From the NCBI GenBank assembly GCA_004297395.1, contig SCUO01000074.1, positions 1 through 64,000 on the forward strand: DNA of 64,000 bases, written 5' to 3'. Shown one piece after another: positions 16,514 to 24,343 of the stretch. The DNA is from Chloroflexota bacterium. Its GTDB lineage: Bacteria > Chloroflexota > Limnocylindria > Limnocylindrales > CSP1-4. The notes below the pieces were generated by a model. That model made no database searches, had not been told where the DNA came from, and saw only the letters and a program-made list of their open reading frames with translations. The position numbers were made by a program, and so were the translations under genes. Every line of letters starts with the position of its first letter. The first letter of the stretch is position 1.

Positions 16514-17665
16514 ATGGCCACGAGCGATCAAGTCCGGCTCCTCCTGATCGAGGACGTTCCCCAGGTTGCCCAGTACGTTCGGGGCCTCCTGATCTCCCAA
16601 TCGGCGATCAAGATCCTTGACGTCTTCACCGACGGGTCTCGTGCGGTCGCCCAGATCCCGGAGCTGCGCCCCGATGTCGTCATCATCGATGCCCTCCTCC
16701 AGGGCCGGATCAAGGGCCTCCAGCTCGTGAAGCAGATCCAGGAGGCCGGCATCGACGTCCCAGTCATCGTCCTGACGGTGCCCCAGCAGCCGGTCGATCC
16801 GGATCCGGCCAAGGGCATTCACGGCGTTCTGTCGATGCCGTTCTCGGGCTACGACCTGATCAGCCGGGTCAACCAGGTCCACAAGGAGCACCAGCACACC
16901 GGCGACCACGGGGCGTCCCAGACCATCGCCGTGTTCGCCCCGAAGGGCGGCGTCGGGCGGACGACCATCGCCTTCAACCTGGCGGTGGCCACGGCCAAGG
17001 TTGGGGCGAAGACCGTCCTCATCGATGGCAGCATCCAGTTCGCCGACTTGCGGGCCCTCCTCCGGGTGCCCGCCGACGCGCCCTCGATCCTCGACCTGCC
17101 CACCGACCGGGTCGTCGAATCGGACCTCGGCGAGGTCCTGTGGCGCGATCCGTCGGGGATCGACATCCTGCTCGCCCCACCCCGGATCGAGATGGCCGAG
17201 ATGGTCACGCTGCGTGACCTCGAGAAGGTCCTGTCGATCCTGCGGCGCCTCTACGACGTGGTGATCATCGACATGTCGGTGGCCCTCGACGAGATCAATC
17301 TCGCCCTCCTCGATCGGGCCGATGTCATCCTCGAGCTCGTCACCTACGACTCGACCACGATCCACAACACCATCGCCCTGGCGGACACGTTCCGGGTCAT
17401 CGGCTACTCGCCGGCCAAGGTCCAGTACGTCGTCAACCGGGCCGACGCGAACGCCGGCATCGATCCCGCCGACCTCACCCGGGCCCTGGGGCGGGTTCCC
17501 GAGCATCTCGTCCGGTCGGAGGGCGCCGTCGTCGTCCCGGCCAACAACCAGGGGGTTCCGTTCGTCCTCTCGAACCCCGAGGCCGGGGTCAGCCAGGACG
17601 TCGAGCGAATCGCGGCTTCGCTGCTCGCCGCCGGCCGGGCCCCGGTGGCCGCCGGCGCCCGCTGA
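16514..17665 (+). CDS. CpaE/TadZ-like fusion: degenerate receiver plus MinD/ParA-type ATPase
   Basis: A 383-residue protein with an N-terminal response-regulator receiver (about 5-125) and a C-terminal MinD/ParA-like domain (about 135-375), the layout of CpaE/TadZ proteins that place type IV/Tad pili or other polar machines. The receiver keeps acidic residues (IEDVP), the phospho-acceptor Asp59 and Thr88, but the conserved Lys is Met108 (LSMPF), so normal phosphorylation signalling is doubtful. The P-loop is KGGVGRTT: signature Lys144 is present but the phosphate-binding Lys is Arg149, as in the weak ATPases of the TadZ group. No tad or cpa genes lie nearby. A paralogue is at 45610-46770. Confidence 0.85.
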   Translation: MATSDQVRLLLIEDVPQVAQYVRGLLISQSAIKILDVFTDGSRAVAQIPELRPDVVIIDALLQGRIKGLQLVKQIQEAGIDVPVIVLTVPQQPVDPDPAKGIHGVLSMPFSGYDLISRVNQVHKEHQHTGDHGASQTIAVFAPKGGVGRTTIAFNLAVATAKVGAKTVLIDGSIQFADLRALLRVPADAPSILDLPTDRVVESDLGEVLWRDPSGIDILLAPPRIEMAEMVTLRDLEKVLSILRRLYDVVIIDMSVALDEINLALLDRADVILELVTYDSTTIHNTIALADTFRVIGYSPAKVQYVVNRADANAGIDPADLTRALGRVPEHLVRSEGAVVVPANNQGVPFVLSNPEAGVSQDVERIAASLLAAGRAPVAAGAR

Positions 17666-17676
17666 TCGGGGCGCGG

Positions 17677-18654
17677 ATGTCCGATCCTCGCCCGATCGGG
17701 GTCTTCGACTCCGGCGTCGGCGGGCTGACGGTCCTTCGCGAGATCCTGCGGCGCAGTCCCGCCGAATCCACGATCTACCTGGGCGACAACGCCCGGGCGC
17801 CGTACGGCACCCGCAGCGACGACGAGGTCCGGGCCTTCAGTACCGAATCCATCGACGCCCTCGTCGAGCGCGATGTCAAGGCGATCGTCGTGGCCTGCAA
17901 CACCTCCACCGCGGTCGCCATCGGCGACCTCCGGCGGCGCTATGACCTGCCGGTCCTGGGCGTCATCCGGCCCGGCGCCGTCACGGCGTCGCTCACCACC
18001 CGCAACCGGCGGGTCGGGGTGATCGCAACCCCGGCCACGATCCGCTCCCACGCCTACTTCTCGGCCATCAAGGACGAGAATCCGGCGGTCGAGGTCTACG
18101 AGCACGCGACCCCGGCCCTCGTCCCGATGGTCGAGGCGGGACGGCTCTCGGGACCGGACGTGGAGGCGGTGGTGGCGGAGGCGCTGGCGCCGCTCCTCGG
18201 CGAGCGCGATGCGGCCGGCGAGTTCGTCTTCCCGCTGCCGCCCTCGGCCCGGGTCGACACGCTCCTTCTCGGCTGCACCCACTATCCGCTCCTGCGACCG
18301 GTGCTCACGGCCATCGCCGGCGACCGGATCGCGATCGTCGATTCAGCGTCGGCCACGGCCTCGGCCCTGTCGGAGCTGCTGTCGATCAACGGCCTCGAGG
18401 CGCCGGGCAGCAGCCGCGGAACGGCGGCCGACCCGGGTCACGAGGGCCATGACGCGCCGGCCGGGCGGGAATCGGAACCAACCCACATTCAGCTCACGAC
18501 CGGCGACATCGATGCCTTCCGGGCGATCGCGGGCCGGATGTTCGGCGACGGGTTCCCTGACGTCGCGGGGATCGAGGTCGGGGGCGGAGCGCGCGGCGGT
18601 GGTCCTCGGGCCGATGGCGAGGCTCGCCCGGCCCGCGCCGGAGCCTCGCGATGA
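17677..18654 (+). CDS. murI: Glutamate racemase
   Basis: Makes D-glutamate for peptidoglycan by cofactor-independent racemisation. Catalytic pair: Cys74 in VVACNTSTAVAI and Cys200 in LLLGCTHYPLL. The N-terminal IGVFDSGVGGLTVLREI and YLGDNARAPYG blocks are diagnostic. At 325 residues it is longer than the usual 260-285 because of a Gly/His/Ala-rich insert near residue 245 and a Gly/Arg-rich tail. Its ATGA junction (18651-18654) couples it to the next gene. It starts 11 bases after the receiver-MinD gene, so it may share that message. Confidence 0.95.
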   Translation: MSDPRPIGVFDSGVGGLTVLREILRRSPAESTIYLGDNARAPYGTRSDDEVRAFSTESIDALVERDVKAIVVACNTSTAVAIGDLRRRYDLPVLGVIRPGAVTASLTTRNRRVGVIATPATIRSHAYFSAIKDENPAVEVYEHATPALVPMVEAGRLSGPDVEAVVAEALAPLLGERDAAGEFVFPLPPSARVDTLLLGCTHYPLLRPVLTAIAGDRIAIVDSASATASALSELLSINGLEAPGSSRGTAADPGHEGHDAPAGRESEPTHIQLTTGDIDAFRAIAGRMFGDGFPDVAGIEVGGGARGGGPRADGEARPARAGASR

Positions 18655-19928
18655 CCCGCTCGAATCCGCCCGGCGCCGCCGGCCGGCGCGGGCCCGACTG
18701 GGCCGCCGACCGGCGCTGGCAGGCCGGCTTCCTGATCGGCTCGGCACTCGGCGTCGCGGCGACGGTCATCGGCCGGCGGGCCGAGCGGTCCGCGAGGCGC
18801 GGGCTCGTCGACTGGGCCGACGTCGAGCGCCTTGCCGTGGCCCGGGCATCGTCCGCCCCCGGAGCCCTGACCGCGCTCGAGCTGCGAGCCGCCGAGAGCG
18901 CCTATCGCGAGGCCATGGCCGCGGTCGTTCCGCGCCTGTCCGAGGCCCTGGGAACGCCCCTGCCCGGGGTCGTCGAGCGGGCGATCGTCGTGGACCGGGC
19001 CGGCTGGGTCCGGGCCAACGTGGCGACGTTCCGGTCGCTCATCACCCGGATCGAGGACGACCTCCTGGCCCAGGTCGTGCGCCCGGGTGGCGGCTTCGCG
19101 TCGGCGGCCATGGTCATCGCCAACCGTTGGGTCACGACCCGCCAGATGGGGTTCCTGCTCGGCTTCATGGGCACCCGCGTCCTCGGCCAGTACGACCTCG
19201 CGCTGCTCTCGGCCGAGGCCGAGGACGGGCGGCTGCTGTTCGTCGAGGAGAACATCCGGGCCACCGCCCGGGCCCTCGACGTCCCGGTCGGGCCGTTCCG
19301 GACCTGGATCGCCCTCCACGAGACGACCCACGCCTTCGAGTTCGAGGGCCACCCCTGGCTGCGCGGCTACCTGGCCGAGCGCCTCGAGAAGCAGCTGTCC
19401 CTCTTCAGCGGCTCGACGTCATCGCTCGGCCGCGACGCGATGCGGGCGCTGGGCCGGACGCTCCGCGGCGAGGGCACGCCCGGCGAGCACTGGATGGAGC
19501 GCCTGATGGGCCCGGAGCAGCGGCAGCTGTTCCGGGAGACCCAGGCTGTCATGAGCCTGCTCGAAGGCTTCAGCGACTACGTCATGGACGAGGTCGGGGT
19601 CGGCCTGGTGCCGGGCGTGGAGCGGATCTCGGCGCGGTTCCACGAGCGCCGCGAGCACCGCACCGGGTTCGAGCGGGCCGTCCTCCGGCTGACCGGGATG
19701 GACCTCAAGATGGAGCAGTACAAGCGCGGTGAGGCGTTCGTCCGGGCCGTCGCCGAGGCCCGCGGGCGGGCCGCGCTCGACCGGATCTGGACGTCGCCGG
19801 TGACGCTCCCGACGGCCGAGGAGATCTCGGCGCCGGCACGCTGGATCGCTCGCGTGCTCGATGGGTCAAGTGCCGGGGCAGGGGCCGAAGGCACCGCCGG
19901 CGGACGCGCCACCGGGTTCGACGGATGA
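18651..19928 (+). CDS. Zincin-like metalloprotease family protein (DUF2342/F420-associated type)
   Basis: A 425-residue protein of the zinc-dependent metalloprotease family once annotated as coenzyme F420 biosynthesis-associated, most familiar from Actinobacteria. The core is WIALHETTHAFEFEGHPWL with the HExxH zinc site (His223, Glu224, His227). A downstream Glu305 in LLEGFSDYVMD is a candidate third ligand. The helical region RGYLAERLEKQLSLFSG and the closing LRLTGMDLKMEQYKRGEAFV are typical of the family. A weak hydrophobic stretch near residues 27-40 (FLIGSALGVAATVIG) may touch the membrane. The F420 name reflects co-occurrence; no F420 gene is near here. It overlaps both murI and the dehydrogenase gene. 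Confidence 0.8.
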   Translation: MTRSNPPGAAGRRGPDWAADRRWQAGFLIGSALGVAATVIGRRAERSARRGLVDWADVERLAVARASSAPGALTALELRAAESAYREAMAAVVPRLSEALGTPLPGVVERAIVVDRAGWVRANVATFRSLITRIEDDLLAQVVRPGGGFASAAMVIANRWVTTRQMGFLLGFMGTRVLGQYDLALLSAEAEDGRLLFVEENIRATARALDVPVGPFRTWIALHETTHAFEFEGHPWLRGYLAERLEKQLSLFSGSTSSLGRDAMRALGRTLRGEGTPGEHWMERLMGPEQRQLFRETQAVMSLLEGFSDYVMDEVGVGLVPGVERISARFHERREHRTGFERAVLRLTGMDLKMEQYKRGEAFVRAVAEARGRAALDRIWTSPVTLPTAEEISAPARWIARVLDGSSAGAGAEGTAGGRATGFDG

Positions 19929-20998
19929 GCGAGGAGCGAGCCCGACCCGCCGCCTCGCCGGGACCTGGCAGTGGACCCGGCGGTGTTCCCGCCGCGGTTG
20001 CGGTCAGCCCGATCCTGTCGGCTCGCATCCGGGCCGGTGACCTCGAGCGGATCCGGGCCGCCGCGCCCGGGGCACGGATCGTCAACCTCTCGGTCGAGGG
20101 CCTGGCCGACAGCCCGGTCGAGGACATCGAGGTCGTCCTCCGCGGGTGGCTCAGCTCGGAAGCCTTCGATCGCCTGGTCGCCCGGGCGCCGCGGCTGACC
20201 TGGGTCCATTCCGCGACGTCGGGCGTGGAGCGGGCCCTGACGCCGGCGGCCCGTGAGCGCGGCATCGTCGTGACGAACGCTCGCGGGGTCTTCACCCGCC
20301 CGATCGCCGAGCACGTCCTCATGCTCATCCTCGCGATCAGCCGCCGGCTGCCCCAGCTCCTCGAGCTCCAGCGCGAGCGGACCTGGCAGCCGCTCGAGGG
20401 CGTCGAGCTCCGCGAGCTGACCGTCGGGATCGTGGGCTACGGCTCCATCGGGCGCGCGGTCGCGTCGCTGGCGGGGGCCTTCGGCGCGCGGGTCATCGCC
20501 CTGCGGCGGAACGTCTCGGGCCCGCCACCGGCGGCGGCGGACGGGAGCGATGAGACGTTCCCGTTCGAGCCCGCCCCGGAGCGGATCGTCGGCCCGGACG
20601 GCCTCCACGAGCTGCTCGGCGCGTCCGATGTCGTCGTCCTGGCGGCGCCCCTGACGCCGGAGACCGAGGCGATGATCGATGACGCAGCGCTGGCCGCGAT
20701 GCGACCCGACGCCTGGCTCATCAACGTTGCCCGGGGTCGCCTGGTGGACGACCGGGCGCTCCTCCGGGCGCTGGGGGAGGGCAGGATCGGCGGTGCCGCA
20801 CTCGACACCTTCCGCGAGGAGCCGCTGCCCTCGTCGTCGCCGTACTACGACCTCCAGAACGTCATCGTCACGCCCCACACCTCGTGGTCCAGCGCCCGCG
20901 TCCTCGATCGGAGCATCGAGCTGTTCTGCGACAACCTCCGCCGTTACGCAGCGGGCCAGCCCCTCCGCAACGTCGTCGACCCCGGCGCGGGGTACTGA
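19925..20998 (+). CDS. D-2-hydroxyacid dehydrogenase family protein
   Basis: NAD(P)-dependent D-isomer 2-hydroxyacid dehydrogenase of 357 residues. Nucleotide site: VGIVGYGSIGRAVASLAGAFGARV (about residues 162-185). Catalytic triad: Arg in INVARGRLVDD, Glu in FREEPLPSSSPYY, His in VIVTPHTSWSSARV. The N-terminal substrate domain (LSVEGLADSPVEDIEVVLRGWL and SGVERALTPAARERGIVVTNARG) is more like glyoxylate/hydroxypyruvate-type members than SerA. It is the last gene of the murI operon, joined by an ATGA overlap. Whether it works with D-amino acid or 2-oxoacid metabolism is unknown. Confidence 0.87.
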   Translation: MSEERARPAASPGPGSGPGGVPAAVAVSPILSARIRAGDLERIRAAAPGARIVNLSVEGLADSPVEDIEVVLRGWLSSEAFDRLVARAPRLTWVHSATSGVERALTPAARERGIVVTNARGVFTRPIAEHVLMLILAISRRLPQLLELQRERTWQPLEGVELRELTVGIVGYGSIGRAVASLAGAFGARVIALRRNVSGPPPAAADGSDETFPFEPAPERIVGPDGLHELLGASDVVVLAAPLTPETEAMIDDAALAAMRPDAWLINVARGRLVDDRALLRALGEGRIGGAALDTFREEPLPSSSPYYDLQNVIVTPHTSWSSARVLDRSIELFCDNLRRYAAGQPLRNVVDPGAGY

Positions 20999-21025
20999 CG
21001 ATCGCTCGCGACCGGATCCGAAACG

Positions 21026-21054
21026 TCACGCCACGCGATCCGGCGTGAGTCTTT
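21026..21054 (+). terminator. Hairpin after the murI operon
   Basis: Perfect 7-bp stem TCACGCC/GGCGTGA with a 9-base loop, followed by GTCTTT, 28 bases after the dehydrogenase stop. It is a plausible but short intrinsic terminator. A TTGACA at 21053-21058 just beyond could be a -35 element for the next gene, with no convincing -10. Confidence 0.45.
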
Positions 21055-21158
21055 GACAGCGCTGCAACCCCTGGGACCCTCCGCCTGGAGCGCGGCGAGT
21101 TCGTCCATAGCAACATTGGCGTCTGACCTTGTCGTTCCAAAGCCGAGAGGTTCGACCA

Positions 21159-21698
21159 ATGACGCGACTGCGCCCTAGCCTTTCCTTCACCCTGATCGCG
21201 GTTCTGGCCGTGGCGGGCTGCACGACACCGGCGGCTTCAGCGACGCTCGCGCCCGGAGCCTCGGGGAGCGCGGCGCCAACCGCGCCCGTAGCCTCGCCCG
21301 GCCTCACGATCGACCTGACGGGACTGGATGTCTGCTCGCTCCTGGACGAGGGGGCGGTCCGGGCGCTGACCGGGTGGCCGGCGGACGTTGGGATCACGAG
21401 CGACGCCGGCGGACCCAACCCGGTCAAGTGCTTCTGGGGCGCAACCCAGGCGGGTGTCCCTGGGTACGTGGAGATCGCGATCGGCCGGACGACGGGTCTA
21501 CCGCCCCATTCTGACTGCTCGATCGTCCCCGTGACTGACATCGGGACCGAGGCCCAGATGGCGACCTGTCCCGGCGACAACATCTTCGTCGAAGCCTTCG
21601 AAGGCGGCGTGCTCTTCTCGCTCCAGGTCCAGTCGAAGACACCCGGCGACCTGGCCGCGGTTCTGATGAGCGTCCTGAACGCGGTCACATCAAGGTGA
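21159..21698 (+). CDS. Secreted lipoprotein with DUF3558-like domain
   Basis: A 179-residue predicted lipoprotein. The signal peptide MTRLRPSLSFTLIAVLAVAG ends in a lipobox, VAGC, with the lipidated Cys at residue 21. An Ala/Pro/Ser/Thr-rich spacer follows, then a compact domain starting LDVCSLLDEGAVRALTG, which resembles the CSLLTxxEVxxLLG opening of DUF3558 lipoproteins. Four further Cys (in VKCFWG, DCSIVP, ATCPGD and the opening motif) could form two disulfides outside the membrane. The ATG at 21159 is preferred over an earlier in-frame start because GAGAGG lies 8 bases upstream and it gives a clean signal peptide. Confidence 0.78.
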   Translation: MTRLRPSLSFTLIAVLAVAGCTTPAASATLAPGASGSAAPTAPVASPGLTIDLTGLDVCSLLDEGAVRALTGWPADVGITSDAGGPNPVKCFWGATQAGVPGYVEIAIGRTTGLPPHSDCSIVPVTDIGTEAQMATCPGDNIFVEAFEGGVLFSLQVQSKTPGDLAAVLMSVLNAVTSR

Positions 21699-21867
21699 GC
21701 GCGGACACGAGGCCGCAGGGCCGGGATGGGAAGGTGTCGTCGCGCGAGCCGTGAGCCGACGCTCCAGGTCATCCGAATACGGTCGGCGGACCCTGGACAC
21801 AGCGGAGGCATGGTGAGCGGGCGTGCCGGAGCGGCCCCGGCATCCCTGTGTCACGATTCGCGGCGAG

Positions 21868-22971
21868 ATGCAGATTGCGATCGTGGGTCTGGCCGGGAGT
21901 GGCAAGACGACCGTCTTCAACACGCTCACCCGAGGTCATGCGGAGACCGGCGGGTTCGGCGGCCTGACCCTAAATGTCGGCGTGGTCAAAGTGCCCGACG
22001 AGCGCCTCGACAAGCTGGCGGCGATCTTCAAGCCCAAGAAGATCGTCCAGGCCGATGTCACGTACGTGGACTTGCCGGCGCCGCCGGCCTCGAGCGAGGG
22101 TCACGTCGGGACGGAGGAGCTGCCGGCCGAGCACCTCGCGCGGCTGCGGGACTCGGACGCGCTGCTCCATGTCGTTCGCGCGTTCGAGGATCCGTCCGTG
22201 CCGCATCCGGACGGCGAGGTCGACCCGGCCCGCGACCTCGAGCGCCTGGACCTCGAGTTCATCCTGGCCGACCTGTCGATGGTCGACCGCCGACTGGAGC
22301 GGCTTGGCTCGTCGGGCCGCCACGGGACCCCGGCGGAACGGGAGGCCAACGAGCGGGAGGAGGTCATCCTTCGACGGCTCAAGGAGGGACTCGACGCCGG
22401 CCGCCCGATCCGGGATCTCGGCCTCGATGCCGACGACGCCAAGGCGATCCGGGGCTTCCGGTTCCTGACCGAGAAGCCCGTCCTCGTGCTTCTCAACATC
22501 GGCGAGCGCGACATCGCGACCGCGCCCACCCTCGTCGAGCGGATCGCCGCCGCCTACGCGCATGAGCACGCCCTCGTCGAGGCCCTCTCGGCCAAGATCG
22601 AGATGGAGCTCGGCGAGCTGGAGCCGGACGAGGCCGCGGTCTTCATGGAGGAGCTCGGCATCGCCGAATCGGGGCTCGGGCGGGTGATCCACCTCTCCTA
22701 CCAGCTTCTGGGCCTGATCTCGTTCCTCACCGCCGGGCCCGACGAGGTCCGGGCCTGGCCGGTGCCGGACGGGAGCTCCGCGGTGGATGCCGCGGGCGCG
22801 ATCCACACCGACCTCGCGCGGGGCTTCATCCGGGCCGAAACCGTGGCCTACGAGGACCTCCTGGCGCTCGGCTCGATGGCCGAGGCGCGAAAGCACGGCC
22901 GCCTGCGTTCGGAGGGGAAGACCTACCGGGTCCGGGACGGGGACGTCCTCGAGATCCTCTTCAGCCGCTGA
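21868..22971 (+). CDS. Divergent YchF/OLA1-type P-loop nucleotidase
   Basis: A 367-residue Obg-family ATPase/GTPase of the YchF branch, usually linked to ribosomes and stress. It is recognisable from MQIAIVGLAGSGKTTVFNTLT (P-loop), NVGVVKVPDERLDKLAAIFKPKK, the HVVRAFEDPSVPH segment, the helical insert, and an almost canonical C-terminal TGS region (SFLTAGPDEVRAWPVPDG, AAGAIHTDLARGFIRAE, GKTYRVRDGDVLEILF). Odd points: the P-loop is GLAGSGKTT instead of GLPNVGKST, G3 is DLPAPP where DIAGL is usual, and the GxGLGNxF segment is missing. The G4 position reads NIGERD, compatible with the NxxE that gives YchF its ATP preference. Confidence 0.85.
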   Translation: MQIAIVGLAGSGKTTVFNTLTRGHAETGGFGGLTLNVGVVKVPDERLDKLAAIFKPKKIVQADVTYVDLPAPPASSEGHVGTEELPAEHLARLRDSDALLHVVRAFEDPSVPHPDGEVDPARDLERLDLEFILADLSMVDRRLERLGSSGRHGTPAEREANEREEVILRRLKEGLDAGRPIRDLGLDADDAKAIRGFRFLTEKPVLVLLNIGERDIATAPTLVERIAAAYAHEHALVEALSAKIEMELGELEPDEAAVFMEELGIAESGLGRVIHLSYQLLGLISFLTAGPDEVRAWPVPDGSSAVDAAGAIHTDLARGFIRAETVAYEDLLALGSMAEARKHGRLRSEGKTYRVRDGDVLEILFSR

Positions 22972-22998
22972 CGGCGGCTCCGGTTGGGCGCGCCGGGA

Positions 22999-23352
22999 TC
23001 AGTTCAGCTGGCGGTCGGTCGGCTCGAGGTCGGCATACACGGTCGCGAAGTCGAGCGGCTCGTCGTCGATGTTCTCGGGTTCGAGGTCGGCCAGGAAGTT
23101 GTCCTCCTCGACCTTGGAGACGTTCACCGCGGCGGTGAGCCGGTCGTCGGACACGTAGACGAAGCCGTAGTCCTGCTCGAGCTCGTCGGCGATCGCCTCG
23201 ACGAGGGTCTCGGATTCGTGGTTGTCCTGGATCCGGCGGCGGATCGACTGGACGACGGTGTAGAACTCCTCGGCAGCCATCTCGTCCTCGCGGAAGAGCA
23301 GGACGTCGAAGAAGACATCGTCATCGCCCTCGTGGAGCTCGTAGAAGTGCAC
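22999..23352 (-). CDS. Small acidic protein, function unknown
   Basis: A 117-residue, strongly acidic soluble protein (EGDDDVFFDVLLFREDE, KVEEDNFLADLEPENIDDE) not recognised. The pattern of alternating strands and one amphipathic helix (FYTVVQSIRRRIQDNHESETLVEAIADELEQ) suggests a small alpha/beta fold. The GTG start at 23352 is supported by GGAGG about 6 bases upstream, and TATACT on the same strand at 23396-23401 supplies a -10 box. It is divergent from the PfkB-type kinase and convergent with ychF. No membrane segment or metal motif is seen. Confidence 0.68.
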   Translation of the reverse strand: MHFYELHEGDDDVFFDVLLFREDEMAAEEFYTVVQSIRRRIQDNHESETLVEAIADELEQDYGFVYVSDDRLTAAVNVSKVEEDNFLADLEPENIDDEPLDFATVYADLEPTDRQLN

Positions 23353-23395
23353 GATCGCCTCCAGCGAGGGGCCGCCCGGTGCGGCCTTTCGGTCG

Positions 23396-23401
23396 AGTAT
23401 A
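23396..23401 (-). promoter_or_regulatory. -10 box TATACT in a divergent promoter region
   Basis: TATACT on the minus strand, 43 bases before the GTG of the small acidic protein. It overlaps a TATAGG on the plus strand (23398-23403) that lies 11 bases before the kinase GTG at 23415. The two divergent genes may therefore compete for, or share, this 62-base region. Confidence 0.45.
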
Positions 23402-23414
23402 GGTCGGTCGCCGC

Positions 23415-24341
23415 GTGACCCCGGGAGGCCCGAGCGCCGAGGTTGTTGGCCCCGTCGCGGCCGGGCCGGTCATCGTCGGCTCGGCCTCGCGGGACCTGGC
23501 TGGCGACGATCCGCGGGGCTGGCGACTCGGTGGCGCCGTGACGTACGTGGGCCTGGCCCTCGCTTGCCTGGGGCTCCGGCCGCGAGTGCTCCTGGGCGGC
23601 GATGGCGCCGTGGCGATGGCCAGCGAGCTCGACCTCCTGCGATCCGCGGGCGCAGATGTTCGCGTTGTCACCCTGGAGCGGAGCCCCGTCTTCGACAATC
23701 GCGAGGTTGGTGGTGTCCGCGAGCAGCGATGCCTCGAGCCGGGCGATCCGCTGCCCGTGGCGGCGTTGCCGGCCACCTGGGCCACGGCGGGCGACTGGGT
23801 CCTCGGGCCGGTCGCGGACGAGCTGGCGGGCGAGTGGGGGAGCGTGCCGCCGCCATTCGCCCGGGTGGCGCTCGGCTGGCAGGGGCTACTCCGGCACCTG
23901 CCCCGGGGCGACGCCGTCGCTCGGCGGGCGCCGGCCCCGTCGCCCATCGTCGCCCGGGCCGACCTCGTGGTGGTGAGCCGGCTCGACCTGGCGCCCGGAA
24001 CGCCGATCGCCGGCCTGGGTCCGCTGCTCCGGCCCGGGGCGGTGCTCGTCGTGACCGACGCCGCCGCCGGGGGCGAGACCTGGCGCGGGGATGGCACCAC
24101 GCTGGCGTTCGAGCGGCGGTATCAAGCGATCCCGGCGGCCCGAGTCCTCGACGCGACCGGGGCCGGCGACGCCTTCCTTGCCGGCCTCGTTGCCGCGGGG
24201 ATGGGTCACCCGCTGGCACCGCCCGATCGCACTGATGGCGATCTCCGGCTCGCGGCGGCCCTCGGCTCGCTGGCGGTGGAGGGGCTCGGGGTGCTCGGCC
24301 TGCCGACCGTCGCGGCGGTGGAGGAACGCCTCCTCCACTGA
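23415..24341 (+). CDS. PfkB-family carbohydrate kinase
   Basis: Ribokinase/PfkB-fold sugar kinase of 308 residues. The C-terminal signature DATGAGDAFLAGLVAAGM (about residues 248-265) includes the catalytic-base Asp and the anion hole. The N-terminal IVGSASRDLAGDD and RLGGAVTYVGLALACLGLRPRVL replace the usual GGxxxN substrate motif with GGAVTYV, a form seen in members acting on nucleosides, inositols or unknown polyols. The middle (GWQGLLRHLPRG) is short. The start codon is GTG. No transporter or sugar-pathway gene is adjacent, so the substrate is open. It ends 2 bases before the convergent mrfB. Confidence 0.82.
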   Translation: MTPGGPSAEVVGPVAAGPVIVGSASRDLAGDDPRGWRLGGAVTYVGLALACLGLRPRVLLGGDGAVAMASELDLLRSAGADVRVVTLERSPVFDNREVGGVREQRCLEPGDPLPVAALPATWATAGDWVLGPVADELAGEWGSVPPPFARVALGWQGLLRHLPRGDAVARRAPAPSPIVARADLVVVSRLDLAPGTPIAGLGPLLRPGAVLVVTDAAAGGETWRGDGTTLAFERRYQAIPAARVLDATGAGDAFLAGLVAAGMGHPLAPPDRTDGDLRLAAALGSLAVEGLGVLGLPTVAAVEERLLH

Positions 24342-24343
24342 GC

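Noticed and set aside
16514-17665. Receiver-MinD fusion as a chromosome-partition ParA
   Set aside because: It has a fused receiver, no parB or parS nearby, and an Arg in place of the P-loop Lys; CpaE/TadZ-like is the better fit.
18651-19928. Involvement in coenzyme F420 synthesis
   Set aside because: The family name comes from co-occurrence. No F420 biosynthetic gene is in the window, while the zinc-protease motif is explicit.
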